64,000 bases of DNA. Source: Chloroflexota bacterium (GTDB taxonomy: Bacteria > Chloroflexota > Anaerolineae > Aggregatilineales > Phototrophicaceae). The notes below the pieces were generated by a model, which made no database searches, had not been told where the DNA came from, and saw only the letters and a list, made by a program, of their open reading frames with translations. A program made the position numbers and the translations under genes. The stretch spans positions 62,001 through 126,000 of the forward strand of contig JAPPEU010000061.1 in assembly GCA_028875245.1 (NCBI GenBank), in the 5' to 3' direction. This document shows, one piece after another, positions 1 to 8,525 of the stretch; position 1 is the first letter of the stretch, and every line of letters starts with the position of its first letter.

Positions 1-830
1 TCGACCGCTTCACAGCTGACGCCGGCCCGGGCGAATTCGCGCGCCGCTTTGTTCGCGCCATAAACGGCATCATACATCGCCCGCATCTGCGCGCTCGGCT
101 CGCCAAGGCAAAACGTGCGCGTGATATCCGCCGGATAATCGTTGTACCGCGCGCCGAAGTCGATCAAGAGAAACTCGTCTTCACCCCAAATCCGGTCGCC
201 GGTATCGCCGTGCGGCTGTCCACTTTTTTCGCCCGTCAACACCAGCAAAAAGGCGAAGCCCTGCGCGCCGCGCTCAAGCATTTCCGCCGACAATCGATCC
301 GCTATCTGGCGTTCCGTCAAGCCTGGCCGCGCCCAGTTCATCGTCGCCTCCAGGGCGGCTTCGCTGATGTCGATGGCCTGCTGGATATTGGCGATCTCTT
401 CCGGCGCCTTGCGCGCGCGCATGTTCAGGAACAGCTCGCCGGCGTCGAGAGCATTCGCCGGAGACAGGCCCGCGTTTTCCAGCGCCCGCCACTCAAAGTA
501 ACGCAGCGTTTGGCCGTCCATAGCGCAGGTTGCGCCCCCCGGCGCCAAGGCCGATACCGCTTCGCGAAAGGCGCCCTCGAAGCCGCTCTCATCCGTCCAC
601 ATAAAACGGCGCGCTTCCAGCTCGGGCCGCGCCTCCAGCTTGACCACTTCCAGCTCCGGTATAATGAACGAGAGCCCTTGCCTGCTGTAGAGGCCCAATA
701 TGGGGCGTTCCGACAAGTGGAAGTGCAATCCGGTGAAGTAGACCATGTTTTCGCCGGGAACAAAGGCGACCAGATCCGCGCCGCTTCGCCCCAGCAGATC
801 ATCCAAACGCGCCAAAAAATCGATTATCAC
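1..830 (-). CDS. M24 family metallopeptidase (Xaa-Pro aminopeptidase-like), 3' end outside window
   Basis: The minus strand reads without a stop from a GTG at 830 to the window edge, about 276 codons. The N-terminal half (residues about 1-130) has the creatinase-like fold pattern, with GENMVYFTGLHF near residue 27. The second half enters the M24 pita-bread domain and carries DFGARYNDYPADITRTF, which holds the two metal-binding aspartates of the family (DFGA and ADITRT). The remaining His and Glu ligands would lie beyond position 1. The GTG is preceded by GAGGGGAG about nine bases upstream, and no ATG lies near the family start. M24 enzymes of this type remove N-terminal residues before proline in the cytoplasm; substrate specificity cannot be read here. 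The gene is divergent from the PhzF-like gene. Confidence 0.86.
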   Translation of the reverse strand, partial: MIIDFLARLDDLLGRSGADLVAFVPGENMVYFTGLHFHLSERPILGLYSRQGLSFIIPELEVVKLEARPELEARRFMWTDESGFEGAFREAVSALAPGGATCAMDGQTLRYFEWRALENAGLSPANALDAGELFLNMRARKAPEEIANIQQAIDISEAALEATMNWARPGLTERQIADRLSAEMLERGAQGFAFLLVLTGEKSGQPHGDTGDRIWGEDEFLLIDFGARYNDYPADITRTFCLGEPSAQMRAMYDAVYGANKAAREFARAGVSCEAV

Positions 831-1021
831 AGACCTTGTCTCCCCTCGCTGTCGCATCCAACATGATTGTAGTCGAGGCGGGCGGCATTCGTCCACACAG
901 GAGCCGCCGCCGGAACAAGCAGCCGACCGCTGTAGAAGTCACGGCGATTCAGGCATGACAGGTCGGCGCTGGCCCATTATCTTTGAGCTGGAAGGCCAGC
1001 CCGTGGGGGATGAATCGACGT

Positions 1022-1948
1022 ATGCGCCTGAATTATCATCTGCTTGACGTCTTTAGCGAGCGTCAATTTGGCGGCAATCAACTGGCGGTCTTCCCGGACC
1101 CGCCGCGAGACTTGCCGGCGCGCGCTATGCAGGCGATCGCCAAAGAACTCAACTTGAGCGAGACCACCTTCGTTTTCCCGCCCCATGACAAGAGCAACGA
1201 TTTCCGTCTGCGGATTTTCACGCCCGCCGCCGAGCTGCCAATGGCCGGCCACCCCACCATTGGCAGCGCCTACATGCTCGCCCGGCTAGGCACGCTGGGG
1301 CGCATCGACGGCGAAAAGTCGATCACCTTTGAAGAAGGCGTCGGACCGATAACGGTGACCCTGCGCGTCCGCGCAGACGGCGAGCCGGCCGAAGTCTGGA
1401 TGCGCCAGCCGAGCCCGCAATTCCTCGATATCCAGGACGACCGACGCCTGATCGCCGAGATTCTGTCATTGAGCGCTGACGAGCTGCGCCCGGACGCGCC
1501 GGTACAAGTCCTCAGCAGCGGTCTGCCCTTTCTGTACGTCGCCATCAAATCATTGGACGCAGTTCGCAGGATCCGCCTTCGCCACGACAAGTGGGCCGAT
1601 CATCTGGCGGGCACGCGAGGCGAAAACATCTTCGTAACCACAACCGAGACCGTGCGCGAGGATTCCACCGTTCACAGCCGCATGTTCGCGCCGGCCCTCG
1701 GCATCAACGAAGATCCCGCTACCGGGTCCGCGAGTGGGCCGCTCGGGGCCTATCTGCTGAAATACAATCTGGTTCAAACCGGCGACATAATCAGCGAACA
1801 GGGTTTCGAAATCGGCCGACCCAGTATTCTGCGCATTGCGCTGCGCCGCCGCGGGAAAACCTTCAGCCCGGTCGCAGTCGGCGGGGCATGCGCTTATATC
1901 GGTTACGGTTCGCTGTGCATCGACCTGGACCGACTTATGCTAGAATGA
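1022..1948 (+). CDS. PhzF family isomerase/epimerase
   Basis: The protein has 308 residues and both halves of the PhzF (diaminopimelate-epimerase-like) fold. The N-terminal half shows FGGNQLAVF, then NLSETTFVF with the likely catalytic Glu47, then FTPAAELPMAGHPTIGSA. The second half has the matching EDPATGSASGPLGAYL near residue 240. The family covers isomerases acting on small amino-acid-like molecules. No phenazine genes are nearby, so phenazine synthesis should not be inferred. ATG 1022 is chosen because homologues begin a few residues before the LLDVF motif and a GGGGGA tract lies about eleven bases upstream. ATG 1010 is in frame but sits directly on that tract. Confidence 0.87.
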   Translation: MRLNYHLLDVFSERQFGGNQLAVFPDPPRDLPARAMQAIAKELNLSETTFVFPPHDKSNDFRLRIFTPAAELPMAGHPTIGSAYMLARLGTLGRIDGEKSITFEEGVGPITVTLRVRADGEPAEVWMRQPSPQFLDIQDDRRLIAEILSLSADELRPDAPVQVLSSGLPFLYVAIKSLDAVRRIRLRHDKWADHLAGTRGENIFVTTTETVREDSTVHSRMFAPALGINEDPATGSASGPLGAYLLKYNLVQTGDIISEQGFEIGRPSILRIALRRRGKTFSPVAVGGACAYIGYGSLCIDLDRLMLE

Positions 1949-1963
1949 AGCCGAGAATAACCA

Positions 1964-2347
1964 GTGGCGAAGAAGATGCAGAGCGCGCAAATTGACCATT
2001 ATGACCCGCGCGCCGTGTTCCGCGGCTTGTTTGATGGCGACAATTACCTTAACCGCGTCGCCGGCGCCTGTGTTTACCAATGCCCGCGCTGCCGTCACCA
2101 GATACGTTTCCGCTGGCGCAGCTTCTATCAAGCCGATGGCCGCTCCGCTTTCAAAGGCAACCTGCGGCGCTGCTTTGACGATATGACGCCGGTCCTCTCC
2201 ACCGACGAACAAGGCTTCCTCGATTTTTTTTGCCCGACCTGCAGCGCGCCGACCCGTGTCATCTTCAGCGCGCATGATTATACGGCGATCGCTTATCACT
2301 TTGATATCTATGCGGCGCTGGTGGGCGCAGGGACGCCGCGGACATGA
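1964..2347 (+). CDS. Small protein with a two-CxxC zinc ribbon
   Basis: A 127-residue protein of no family I can name. Two CxxC pairs (CPRC at residues 40-43 and CPTC at 90-93) probably bind one zinc ion. Further cysteines lie at 36 and 70. It starts 16 bases after the PhzF stop. Its stop overlaps the start of the next gene (ATGA), so the two are probably translated together, and the partner carries a helicase-associated domain. The start is uncertain: GTG 1964 or ATG 1976, neither with a good Shine-Dalgarno sequence. Confidence 0.7.
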   Translation: MAKKMQSAQIDHYDPRAVFRGLFDGDNYLNRVAGACVYQCPRCRHQIRFRWRSFYQADGRSAFKGNLRRCFDDMTPVLSTDEQGFLDFFCPTCSAPTRVIFSAHDYTAIAYHFDIYAALVGAGTPRT

Positions 2348-4062
2348 ATAACCTGTTTGCCACTCTGCGCGATTACGATCCCGGCATGCTCCTCGCCCTG
2401 GCGGAAACCTGGCGCATCGACAGCAAGGGCCTCGCCGACGACGACATGATCCGGCAGCTGCAAGCGGCGATGCTCGATCCACAGACAGCCGAAACAGTCT
2501 GGGACCAGCTCGATGAGCCGGCCCGCGCCGCCCTGCAGCTCCTCGTCAGCAGTTCACAAGGTCGGATGAAAATCGGCCAGTTCGAGCGCTTCTACGGCAA
2601 GATCAGAAAGCTGGGCCGGGCGCAGATCGAACGCGAACAGCCGCATATCGCCGGGCGGACCATCGCGGAGACGCTCTATTACCGCGGCCTCATCGGCGAA
2701 GGTTTCGACAATGTGGATGGCAATCTCATCGGCTTTATATTCGTGCCGACCGATTTCATCAGCGCCCTGCCCCTGCACAAGACCAGCTACGAAGCGCTGG
2801 ATGCGGGCGCGGACATCGCGGGTGATGAACTGCCCGCGCTGGGTGTGATCGACGCCGTCGATGAGGTCAGCCGCGCCGATACCTCCATCGTCGATGATTT
2901 GGCGACGCTGCTGGCTCTGCTGCAAGCGCGCCCGGCCGAGTTGGATGCCGAGCGAATCGCGCCCGCCTCCGCCGCCGCCATCACGCCCTATCTTTTGCAA
3001 AGGGACGAAAATCGGCTGAGTTTCATGCTGGCGGTCGCCATCAGCGCGAATCTGATTTCAACACAAGACGGGCAGGCCCGCCCCAAACGCGACGAAGCGC
3101 GCAGCTGGCTGGAAGCGGCCCGCGCCCGCCAAATCCAGACGCTGGCGACAGCCTGGCTCGAGAGCGCAAGCTATCGCGATATGTGGCATATCCCGGGCCT
3201 GCAGCCGGAAGATTCTGGCTGGTCCTACGATGCGGCCGCCGCCCGCCGGGCCGTGATGAGCCTGCTGGCCGATCTGCTGCCCGATCATGGTTGGGTCTCC
3301 ATCAACGATATCATCGATATCATCAAAGAGTTCGAGCCGGATTTCCAACGGCCCGATGGCGATTACGAAAGCTGGTACATCCGCAATGACGCCGGCGAAT
3401 TCCTCACCGGCTTCGAAAGCTGGGACGCCGTCGAAGGCTCGCTCATCGAGTTTTATCTGGTCGGGCCGATGCACTGGCTTGGCTTGGTGGATATCGGCGA
3501 AGATGTCACCCGACTGACGGCTTACGGGCGCGCCTTCCTGGAGATCAGCGATTGGCCCAAACCTGTCGAGCCCGAAGCCGGCATTGATGTACAAAACGAC
3601 GGCACGCTGCTGGCGTCGCGCCGCGTCAATCGCTTTGAACGCTTTCAACTAGCGCGTTTCGCTCATTGCCTGCAAACGGGCGATCCTTATGTCTATCGCA
3701 TTGATGCCGCCAGCATTCAGCGCGCCGCCGCGCAAGACATCCATGCCAAGCACATCCAATCCTTCATCGTCCGACATCTCGAGGGCGATCCACTGCCGCT
3801 GCCGATCATCAAATTCCTGCGCAATTGGCAGGCCGGCGCCCAAACCTCGGTGGCGCTTGAAACAATGATCGTCTTGCGCACAACTTCAGAAGAGACCTTG
3901 GACAAGATTTTCGCGACGCCCGCCTTCCGCCGCTTTCTGGGAGCGCGCCTGGGGCCGATGGCCTGCGCCGTCCGCGCCGATCAGTGGGAAGCGCTGCGCG
4001 CGAGCCTCGCCGAAAACGCTATAGAAGTTGATATCAGCCGCTTGCACAATGACTTCGGCTGA
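2344..4062 (+). CDS. Helicase_C_3-like (XPB/Ssl2 N-terminal-type) domain protein
   Basis: A soluble protein of 572 residues. The clearest part is near residues 420-500: the sequence VQNDGTLLA, then an aromatic and Arg-rich RFERFQLARFAH segment, a Tyr-Arg (VYRIDAASIQRA) strand-helix, and a PLPLPIIKFLRNW segment. This order matches the Helicase_C_3 / XPB-Ssl2 N-terminal domain as I recall it. No Walker A or B motif is visible, so it is not itself a helicase. The N-terminal 150 residues resemble the winged-helix array found in similar actinobacterial and Chloroflexota proteins. It overlaps the zinc-ribbon gene by four bases. Role in nucleic-acid transactions is inferred. Confidence 0.72.
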   Translation: MNNLFATLRDYDPGMLLALAETWRIDSKGLADDDMIRQLQAAMLDPQTAETVWDQLDEPARAALQLLVSSSQGRMKIGQFERFYGKIRKLGRAQIEREQPHIAGRTIAETLYYRGLIGEGFDNVDGNLIGFIFVPTDFISALPLHKTSYEALDAGADIAGDELPALGVIDAVDEVSRADTSIVDDLATLLALLQARPAELDAERIAPASAAAITPYLLQRDENRLSFMLAVAISANLISTQDGQARPKRDEARSWLEAARARQIQTLATAWLESASYRDMWHIPGLQPEDSGWSYDAAAARRAVMSLLADLLPDHGWVSINDIIDIIKEFEPDFQRPDGDYESWYIRNDAGEFLTGFESWDAVEGSLIEFYLVGPMHWLGLVDIGEDVTRLTAYGRAFLEISDWPKPVEPEAGIDVQNDGTLLASRRVNRFERFQLARFAHCLQTGDPYVYRIDAASIQRAAAQDIHAKHIQSFIVRHLEGDPLPLPIIKFLRNWQAGAQTSVALETMIVLRTTSEETLDKIFATPAFRRFLGARLGPMACAVRADQWEALRASLAENAIEVDISRLHNDFG

Positions 4063-4079
4063 CCCGCCGGGCCGGCTCA

Positions 4080-4901
4080 TCAATCCTCAAAACCCAGCTG
4101 ATAAACCGCCTTCTTCTTCCAGCCGGCCAGCTTGGCGACCTCGCTGGCGGCGCGCGAAAGCGTTTCACCCGCCCCCCGCCGCTCTGACAGCGCTCGTCTC
4201 ACCCGCGCCTCGGACCAAACTGCCGCGCCCGCTTCGGCGCCGGCGATGACCAAGGTCACCTCTCCCCGCGGATTGTCTTGCGCGAAGTAGTCGCGCAATT
4301 CATGCGCGCTGCCGCGATAGAAACGCTCGAATTTTTTGCTGATTTCGCGCGCGACGCACACAGGCCGCCCCCCGCCCAGCACCTCCGCAATCACAGAAAG
4401 CGACGCGGCCAGACGGTACGGGCTTTCATAAGCGATCAAGGTCTCGCCGCATTCGGACAAGCTGATTAGCAGCTCTCTCAATCGCGCCGCCTTGCGCGGC
4501 AGGAAACCCAGATAAATGAAACGGTCGCTAGCCATGCCCGAGCCAACCAGCGCTGTCGTGAGCGCGCAGGCGCCCGGAAGCGGTATCACATCGTGCCCGC
4601 GATCAATCGCCGCCGCGATCAACTCAAAACCCGGGTCGGAGATCCCTGGCGTCCCCGCATCTGAAATCAGCGCCACATCGCCGGCGCTCAGTGCGGCAAA
4701 TATGGCATCCAGCTTGGACAGCTTGTTGTGCTCATGATAGCTGGTCATCGGCGTATCGATGTCATAATGCCGCGTGAGAACGCGCGAGGTCCGCGTATCC
4801 TCAGCCGCGATCAGCGACGCTTCCCGCAAGACGCGCAAGGCGCGCAGCGTCATATCTTCGAGGTTGCCGATCGGCGTCGGCACGATGTAAAGCGCGCCCA
4901 T
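4080..4901 (-). CDS. rsmI: 16S rRNA (cytidine(1402)-2'-O)-methyltransferase
   Basis: The 273-residue protein has the full set of RsmI marks: VPTPIGNLEDMTLRALRVL at the N-terminus, AEDTRTSRVL near residue 33, YHEHN near 55, and SDAGTPGISDPG near 80, which forms part of the S-adenosylmethionine pocket. It methylates the ribose of C1402 in the decoding centre of 16S rRNA. Length is normal for the family. It converges with the Helicase_C_3-like gene, the two stops being 17 bases apart. Confidence 0.95.
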   Translation of the reverse strand: MGALYIVPTPIGNLEDMTLRALRVLREASLIAAEDTRTSRVLTRHYDIDTPMTSYHEHNKLSKLDAIFAALSAGDVALISDAGTPGISDPGFELIAAAIDRGHDVIPLPGACALTTALVGSGMASDRFIYLGFLPRKAARLRELLISLSECGETLIAYESPYRLAASLSVIAEVLGGGRPVCVAREISKKFERFYRGSAHELRDYFAQDNPRGEVTLVIAGAEAGAAVWSEARVRRALSERRGAGETLSRAASEVAKLAGWKKKAVYQLGFED

Positions 4902-4924
4902 CTCGCTCGTTTCCTTAGACGAAA

Positions 4925-6124
4925 TTAAGCCGGGAAGACATGCGCCAGCGCCTCGGGCATGACGCTCTTGAAAGCGGCCAGGCTGTGACCGCTGCCCAAT
5001 TCAACGAAGCGGTAATTGAGATCCGGGTCATGCGTCGTGCGGCGCTCCAGAATGCCGCGCAGCGCCAGCGCCGGTTGATAGAAGCGCAGGTCCTGTTCAT
5101 AACGGCCCACCGACTGAAAAATGCGATTGGGCAAAAGTGGCGAATCGCGGAAGCGCTGGGCGAATTCCTTCAGCAAATGCACGGCCGGTTCGCGGCCCAA
5201 AGGCGGCGAAATCATAATCAAGTGGCCAAAGATAGCCGGGTTCTTCAATGCCGCATGCGCCGCCGCAACCGCGCCCTCGCCCACGCCTCCCAAACCCAGC
5301 TCAAGCGGCTCAATACGGTGTTCCGCCTGCAAAAAAGGCAGCAGCTCAGCCGCGATCGAGGCGTAGTGTTTGTCATTGCCGACATACTCCGCCACACGCT
5401 CCGACTGATTGCCGCTGGCGAGCATGGCGATGATGATCGGCTCCATCCGCCCGTGCTTGATCAGCGCGTCGGCGATGAATGGCACTTCCAGCGCGCCCAT
5501 CGCCCATTGCCCGTCCATCAGGATGAGCAGGCGGTAATCCCTGCCATCGTTGGCGTCATAACCCGGCGGCGTATAGACCCAGAGGCTGCGGCTGTTGAAA
5601 CCGAGCTGCGCTGAGCTGAACTGATGTCGGTAGACCCGTCCCCGCGCCACCGCGCTCATCGCGCTCCAACTCGGGAATGGGCGCGCGCGCGGCATCTGCA
5701 ATACCGACGTGTGCACCTGATTGCTGCTGATCGACAAGTCATTGCGCGCATCGGCTTGCCAAAAGCGGCCAACTCGATCCATCAGATCAAGCTCTTGCGC
5801 CAGGGGCGTGCCCGGATCGTCAATCGCAAACATGTAGTCAATCAAGGCGTCGCGCTCGAAGAATCGCTGAAAGTACCAAAGCGACGTGTCTTCAAGCCGC
5901 GCCATATTCTCAAAGGGCGGGTCTCGCTTGACGATGTCGATGTTCAGCGCCACACTGCGCGCTGTCCATGAATCGTAGACGAAGGTCGCTTTGCTCCGCT
6001 CAACCCAAGGCCACTCATCCTGGGTCGAGAGCAATTCATCCACCAGCCCCTGGCGATCATCAGGCGCGGTCTGATAAATCTCACACAAGAACTGGATGAA
6101 AGAATTCCATCTGGATGAAGCCAA
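4925..6124 (-). CDS. Fes/EsD-type alpha/beta-hydrolase lacking the nucleophile serine
   Basis: About 399 residues. An N-terminal region (1-150) resembling enterochelin-esterase-type accessory domains precedes an alpha/beta-hydrolase core: LWVYTPPGYD, then RLLILMDGQWAMG, then a nucleophile elbow, then a C-terminal GSGHSLAAF that could supply the catalytic histidine. The elbow reads GVGEG where active members have GxSxG, so the serine is replaced by glycine and the protein may not hydrolyse esters. TTG 6124 is taken as start because GGAGGG lies six bases upstream. An ATG at 6163 is in frame but has no ribosome site. It sits just upstream of rsmI on the same strand. Confidence 0.75.
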   Translation of the reverse strand: MASSRWNSFIQFLCEIYQTAPDDRQGLVDELLSTQDEWPWVERSKATFVYDSWTARSVALNIDIVKRDPPFENMARLEDTSLWYFQRFFERDALIDYMFAIDDPGTPLAQELDLMDRVGRFWQADARNDLSISSNQVHTSVLQMPRARPFPSWSAMSAVARGRVYRHQFSSAQLGFNSRSLWVYTPPGYDANDGRDYRLLILMDGQWAMGALEVPFIADALIKHGRMEPIIIAMLASGNQSERVAEYVGNDKHYASIAAELLPFLQAEHRIEPLELGLGGVGEGAVAAAHAALKNPAIFGHLIMISPPLGREPAVHLLKEFAQRFRDSPLLPNRIFQSVGRYEQDLRFYQPALALRGILERRTTHDPDLNYRFVELGSGHSLAAFKSVMPEALAHVFPA

Positions 6125-6232
6125 GTTCCGCCCTCCTCGCCGCTTCGGCAGCGACAGACACATTTTAGCACTTGCATCGCTTATGCAAAAATGAGCGGGG
6201 CGCCTGTCCAGGGCAATCGCATCAAATTATTT

Positions 6233-6424
6233 TTCAACACAGAGGACGCAGAGGACACAGAGGTCAGGTAGTTTCTGACGACAATTCCTCCAAATCCACC
6301 GTTTGAATAGGGCAAAGCTGCCAGAGAAACTTCATTTGCCGCTCAACAAATACAGTTGAAACAGAACATAAGCGTCTATTTTGTTTTTCTCTGCGATCTC
6401 TGCGCCCTCTGTAGTTAATTTTTA
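6233..6424. repeat. ACACAGAGG-type inverted repeat element
   Basis: The left arm (6233-6263) contains three tandem copies of an (ACACAG/ACGCAG)AGG unit. The right arm (6385-6424) contains the inverted form (CTCTGCG...CCCTCTGT). The arms enclose about 120 bases of AT-richer DNA with no convincing gene. This explains most of the gap between the esterase and the acetyltransferase. Related single or diverged arms occur near 39760 and at 58499-58600. Confidence 0.6.
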
Positions 6425-6681
6425 GTTTGAGTTTGTATCATTTTGTTTCATCATTTTGAAGCGATTATCCTGCGTATCGCGCCCAGGGCGCCTGTCATGA
6501 ATCTCCTGGTCCGCCGGTGTGATAATGCGTCTACCGCGCAGGCGCTGGACATTGCGTACAAAAACTGCGCGTCTGACGTCCGTCTGTTGTATGATGATGT
6601 GGGATTGCCGTGGCGGATTGCCATCCGAGCCGGCAGCGACCGCGAGTCGCATCGCTGCATGACACAGCGCAAGGGGCAAAA

Positions 6682-7086
6682 ATGACGAGACCTTTCATCT
6701 TCTCATTTACTGAGCCGGTCAATCCCGAAGCATTGAGAATGCTTTTTGAGCAGACGAGCTGGGCTAACAATCGCAGCCCGCTGGATATTCAGCTGATGTT
6801 GGATCGCAGTTATTTCACGCTCGGCGTCTGGGACGAAGACCGCCTGATCGGGTTCGCCCGTGTGATTACGGATGATCGCTATCGCGCCCTCATAGACGAT
6901 GTCGTTGTCGATAGCGCCTATCGCGGCCGGGGCATCGCCTCGCAAATGCTCGACAAAATGCTCAAGCGCCTGCAGCATGTCGAGATCATCATGTTGGACT
7001 GCGCGACCGAGCTGGAGGGCTTCTACGGCAAGTTCGGCTTCAAGCCCAAGGGCGGCAGTTCGCTCGAACTCAGGAATGCCGGCTGA
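6682..7086 (+). CDS. GNAT family N-acetyltransferase
   Basis: 134 residues with the GNAT acetyl-CoA fold: LGVWDEDRLIGFARVITDD (strands 2-4), then VVVDSAYRGRGIASQML, which is motif A with the R/QxxGxG/A pyrophosphate-binding loop, then FYGKFGFKPKGG at the C-terminus. The acetyl acceptor is unknown. ATG 6682 has AAGGGG nine bases upstream; longer in-frame extensions lack this. It stands alone. Confidence 0.88.
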   Translation: MTRPFIFSFTEPVNPEALRMLFEQTSWANNRSPLDIQLMLDRSYFTLGVWDEDRLIGFARVITDDRYRALIDDVVVDSAYRGRGIASQMLDKMLKRLQHVEIIMLDCATELEGFYGKFGFKPKGGSSLELRNAG

Positions 7087-7120
7087 GGGGCAATTCCGTG
7101 ATCAACGAAATGCGAGCGCC

Positions 7121-7148
7121 TTGCGCCTCTGTCGGAATCGGTTATTAT
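7121..7148 (+). promoter_or_regulatory. Predicted sigma-70-type promoter of hisC-like gene
   Basis: TTGCGC (7121-7126) and TATTAT (7143-7148) are separated by 16 bases. Transcription would begin near 7155, about 40 bases before the ATG at 7195. Confidence 0.5.
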
Positions 7149-7194
7149 CCGCCTCAGAATTGGCCTCGATTCCTAAACGATCCCGCCCCGAGAT

Positions 7195-8313
7195 ATGATT
7201 GAACTGCGCCTGAATCCTCATATTGAACCCTTCGCGCGAGCCGACAGCCGCCCCTCGCCGGAGGAGATCCGCGCTCGGCAGGGGCTGGACAAGATCTACG
7301 AACTGGCGAACAACGAGAATCCCCTGGGGCCCTCGCCGCGCGTCATTGAGGCGATCAGCGCCGCAGCCGGCTCGCTTTCATATTATCCCGACTATTCCGA
7401 CATCGAGTTGCGCCGGGCCATCTGCAAGGTACTGGGCCCTGGCCTCAGCCCAGAGCACATCTATACCGGCTGCAGCGGCTTCGAATCGCTCGAGTTGATC
7501 ATGCGCGCATTTCTCACCCCGGGCGACGAAGTGATCCTGTCGCCCCCGACATTCAGCGGCGCGTATAGAAAAGTCGCCGAGCCGCTGGGCGCCAGGGTCC
7601 TTGAAGTTCCGCTCGCGCCTGAGACCTTTCACTACCGTCCGCAAGCCGTGCTGGGGGCGATCAGCGACAAGACCAAGCTCATCATGCTCTGCAATCCCAA
7701 CAATCCAACCGGCACCATCATCCGGGCGGCGGCCATGGACGAGCTGATGCGCGGCCTGCCGGAGCATGTAATCGTAGTCGCCGATGAAGTTTACCATCAC
7801 TTCGTCGACGCGCCCGATTACCCCGACTCCCTTCAATATGTTCTGGCGGAGAAGAATATCGTCATCGTGCACAGCTTCTCCAAAGCTTACGGCATGGCTG
7901 GTTTGCGCCTCGGTTATGGCATCGCCAAGCCGCGGATCGCCAACTACATCGCCGGCTTGCTGCGCGGCTTCCACCAGAACAAACTGGCGCTGGCGGCCGG
8001 CATCGCCGCCTGTGCGGATCAGGCGCATGTGCGGCGCTGCGTCGACTTCCTGCGCGGGGAAGTGCGCTGGCTCTGCGAACAATTCGATTTGCTCGATATC
8101 AAATATTGGAAGCCATCAACAAATTTCATCCTTTTCGAGACGCCGATGCTGGCGGATGAGCTCAACCAGAAGCTGCATGAACGCGGCTTTCTCATGCGGG
8201 CGCAGACGGGCAACAATCTGCCCTACGCGATTCGCGTCAGCGCCGGCGCGCGAGAGGCCAATCAAGCCTTCATTGCCGCATTGGAGGAGATTCTGGCCGC
8301 CGCCTCTCATTGA
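7195..8313 (+). CDS. hisC: Histidinol-phosphate aminotransferase-like PLP enzyme
   Basis: 372 residues of a class I/II aminotransferase. ANNENPLGPSP near residue 38 is typical of HisC. CNPNNPTGT near 163 and ADEVYHHF near 195 bind the cofactor. HSFSKAYGMAGLRLGYG near 223 contains the lysine that forms the PLP Schiff base, followed by the phosphate-binding arginine. HisC converts imidazole-acetol phosphate to histidinol phosphate. No other histidine gene is adjacent, and related aromatic or threonine-phosphate enzymes look similar, so the substrate is likely but not proven. Confidence 0.85.
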   Translation: MIELRLNPHIEPFARADSRPSPEEIRARQGLDKIYELANNENPLGPSPRVIEAISAAAGSLSYYPDYSDIELRRAICKVLGPGLSPEHIYTGCSGFESLELIMRAFLTPGDEVILSPPTFSGAYRKVAEPLGARVLEVPLAPETFHYRPQAVLGAISDKTKLIMLCNPNNPTGTIIRAAAMDELMRGLPEHVIVVADEVYHHFVDAPDYPDSLQYVLAEKNIVIVHSFSKAYGMAGLRLGYGIAKPRIANYIAGLLRGFHQNKLALAAGIAACADQAHVRRCVDFLRGEVRWLCEQFDLLDIKYWKPSTNFILFETPMLADELNQKLHERGFLMRAQTGNNLPYAIRVSAGAREANQAFIAALEEILAAASH

Positions 8314-8352
8314 TGGAATCCGGTCGAAACAAGACAACGAACCAACCGATCA

Positions 8353-8381
8353 TTGCCCTCCCTTTGCGCCTGTGATACAAT
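8353..8381 (+). promoter_or_regulatory. Predicted promoter of the rpsB-tsf-(merB)-pyrH cluster
   Basis: TTGCCC (8353-8358) and TACAAT (8376-8381) are 17 bases apart. The start would lie near 8388, leaving an untranslated leader of about 140 bases before rpsB. Such leaders often carry ribosomal-protein autoregulation, but no specific structure is recognised here. Confidence 0.55.
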
Positions 8382-8525
8382 CCGCCGCGGAATCTTGCCC
8401 TTTGGCTTGCATTCCTTAATCCCACACATCGGGACTTGCGGTGGGTGTTGCTCGCCCAGGCGGGTTTTCACCGGAGGATGAACGATGTGCGAGAATCAAA
8501 CACCGTCTATTCAAGGAGTCTTCTC

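Noticed and set aside
210-866. Long plus-strand reading opposite the M24 peptidase
   Set aside because: Arg-rich, no recognisable motif. The minus strand carries clear M24 metal-site residues in a different frame.
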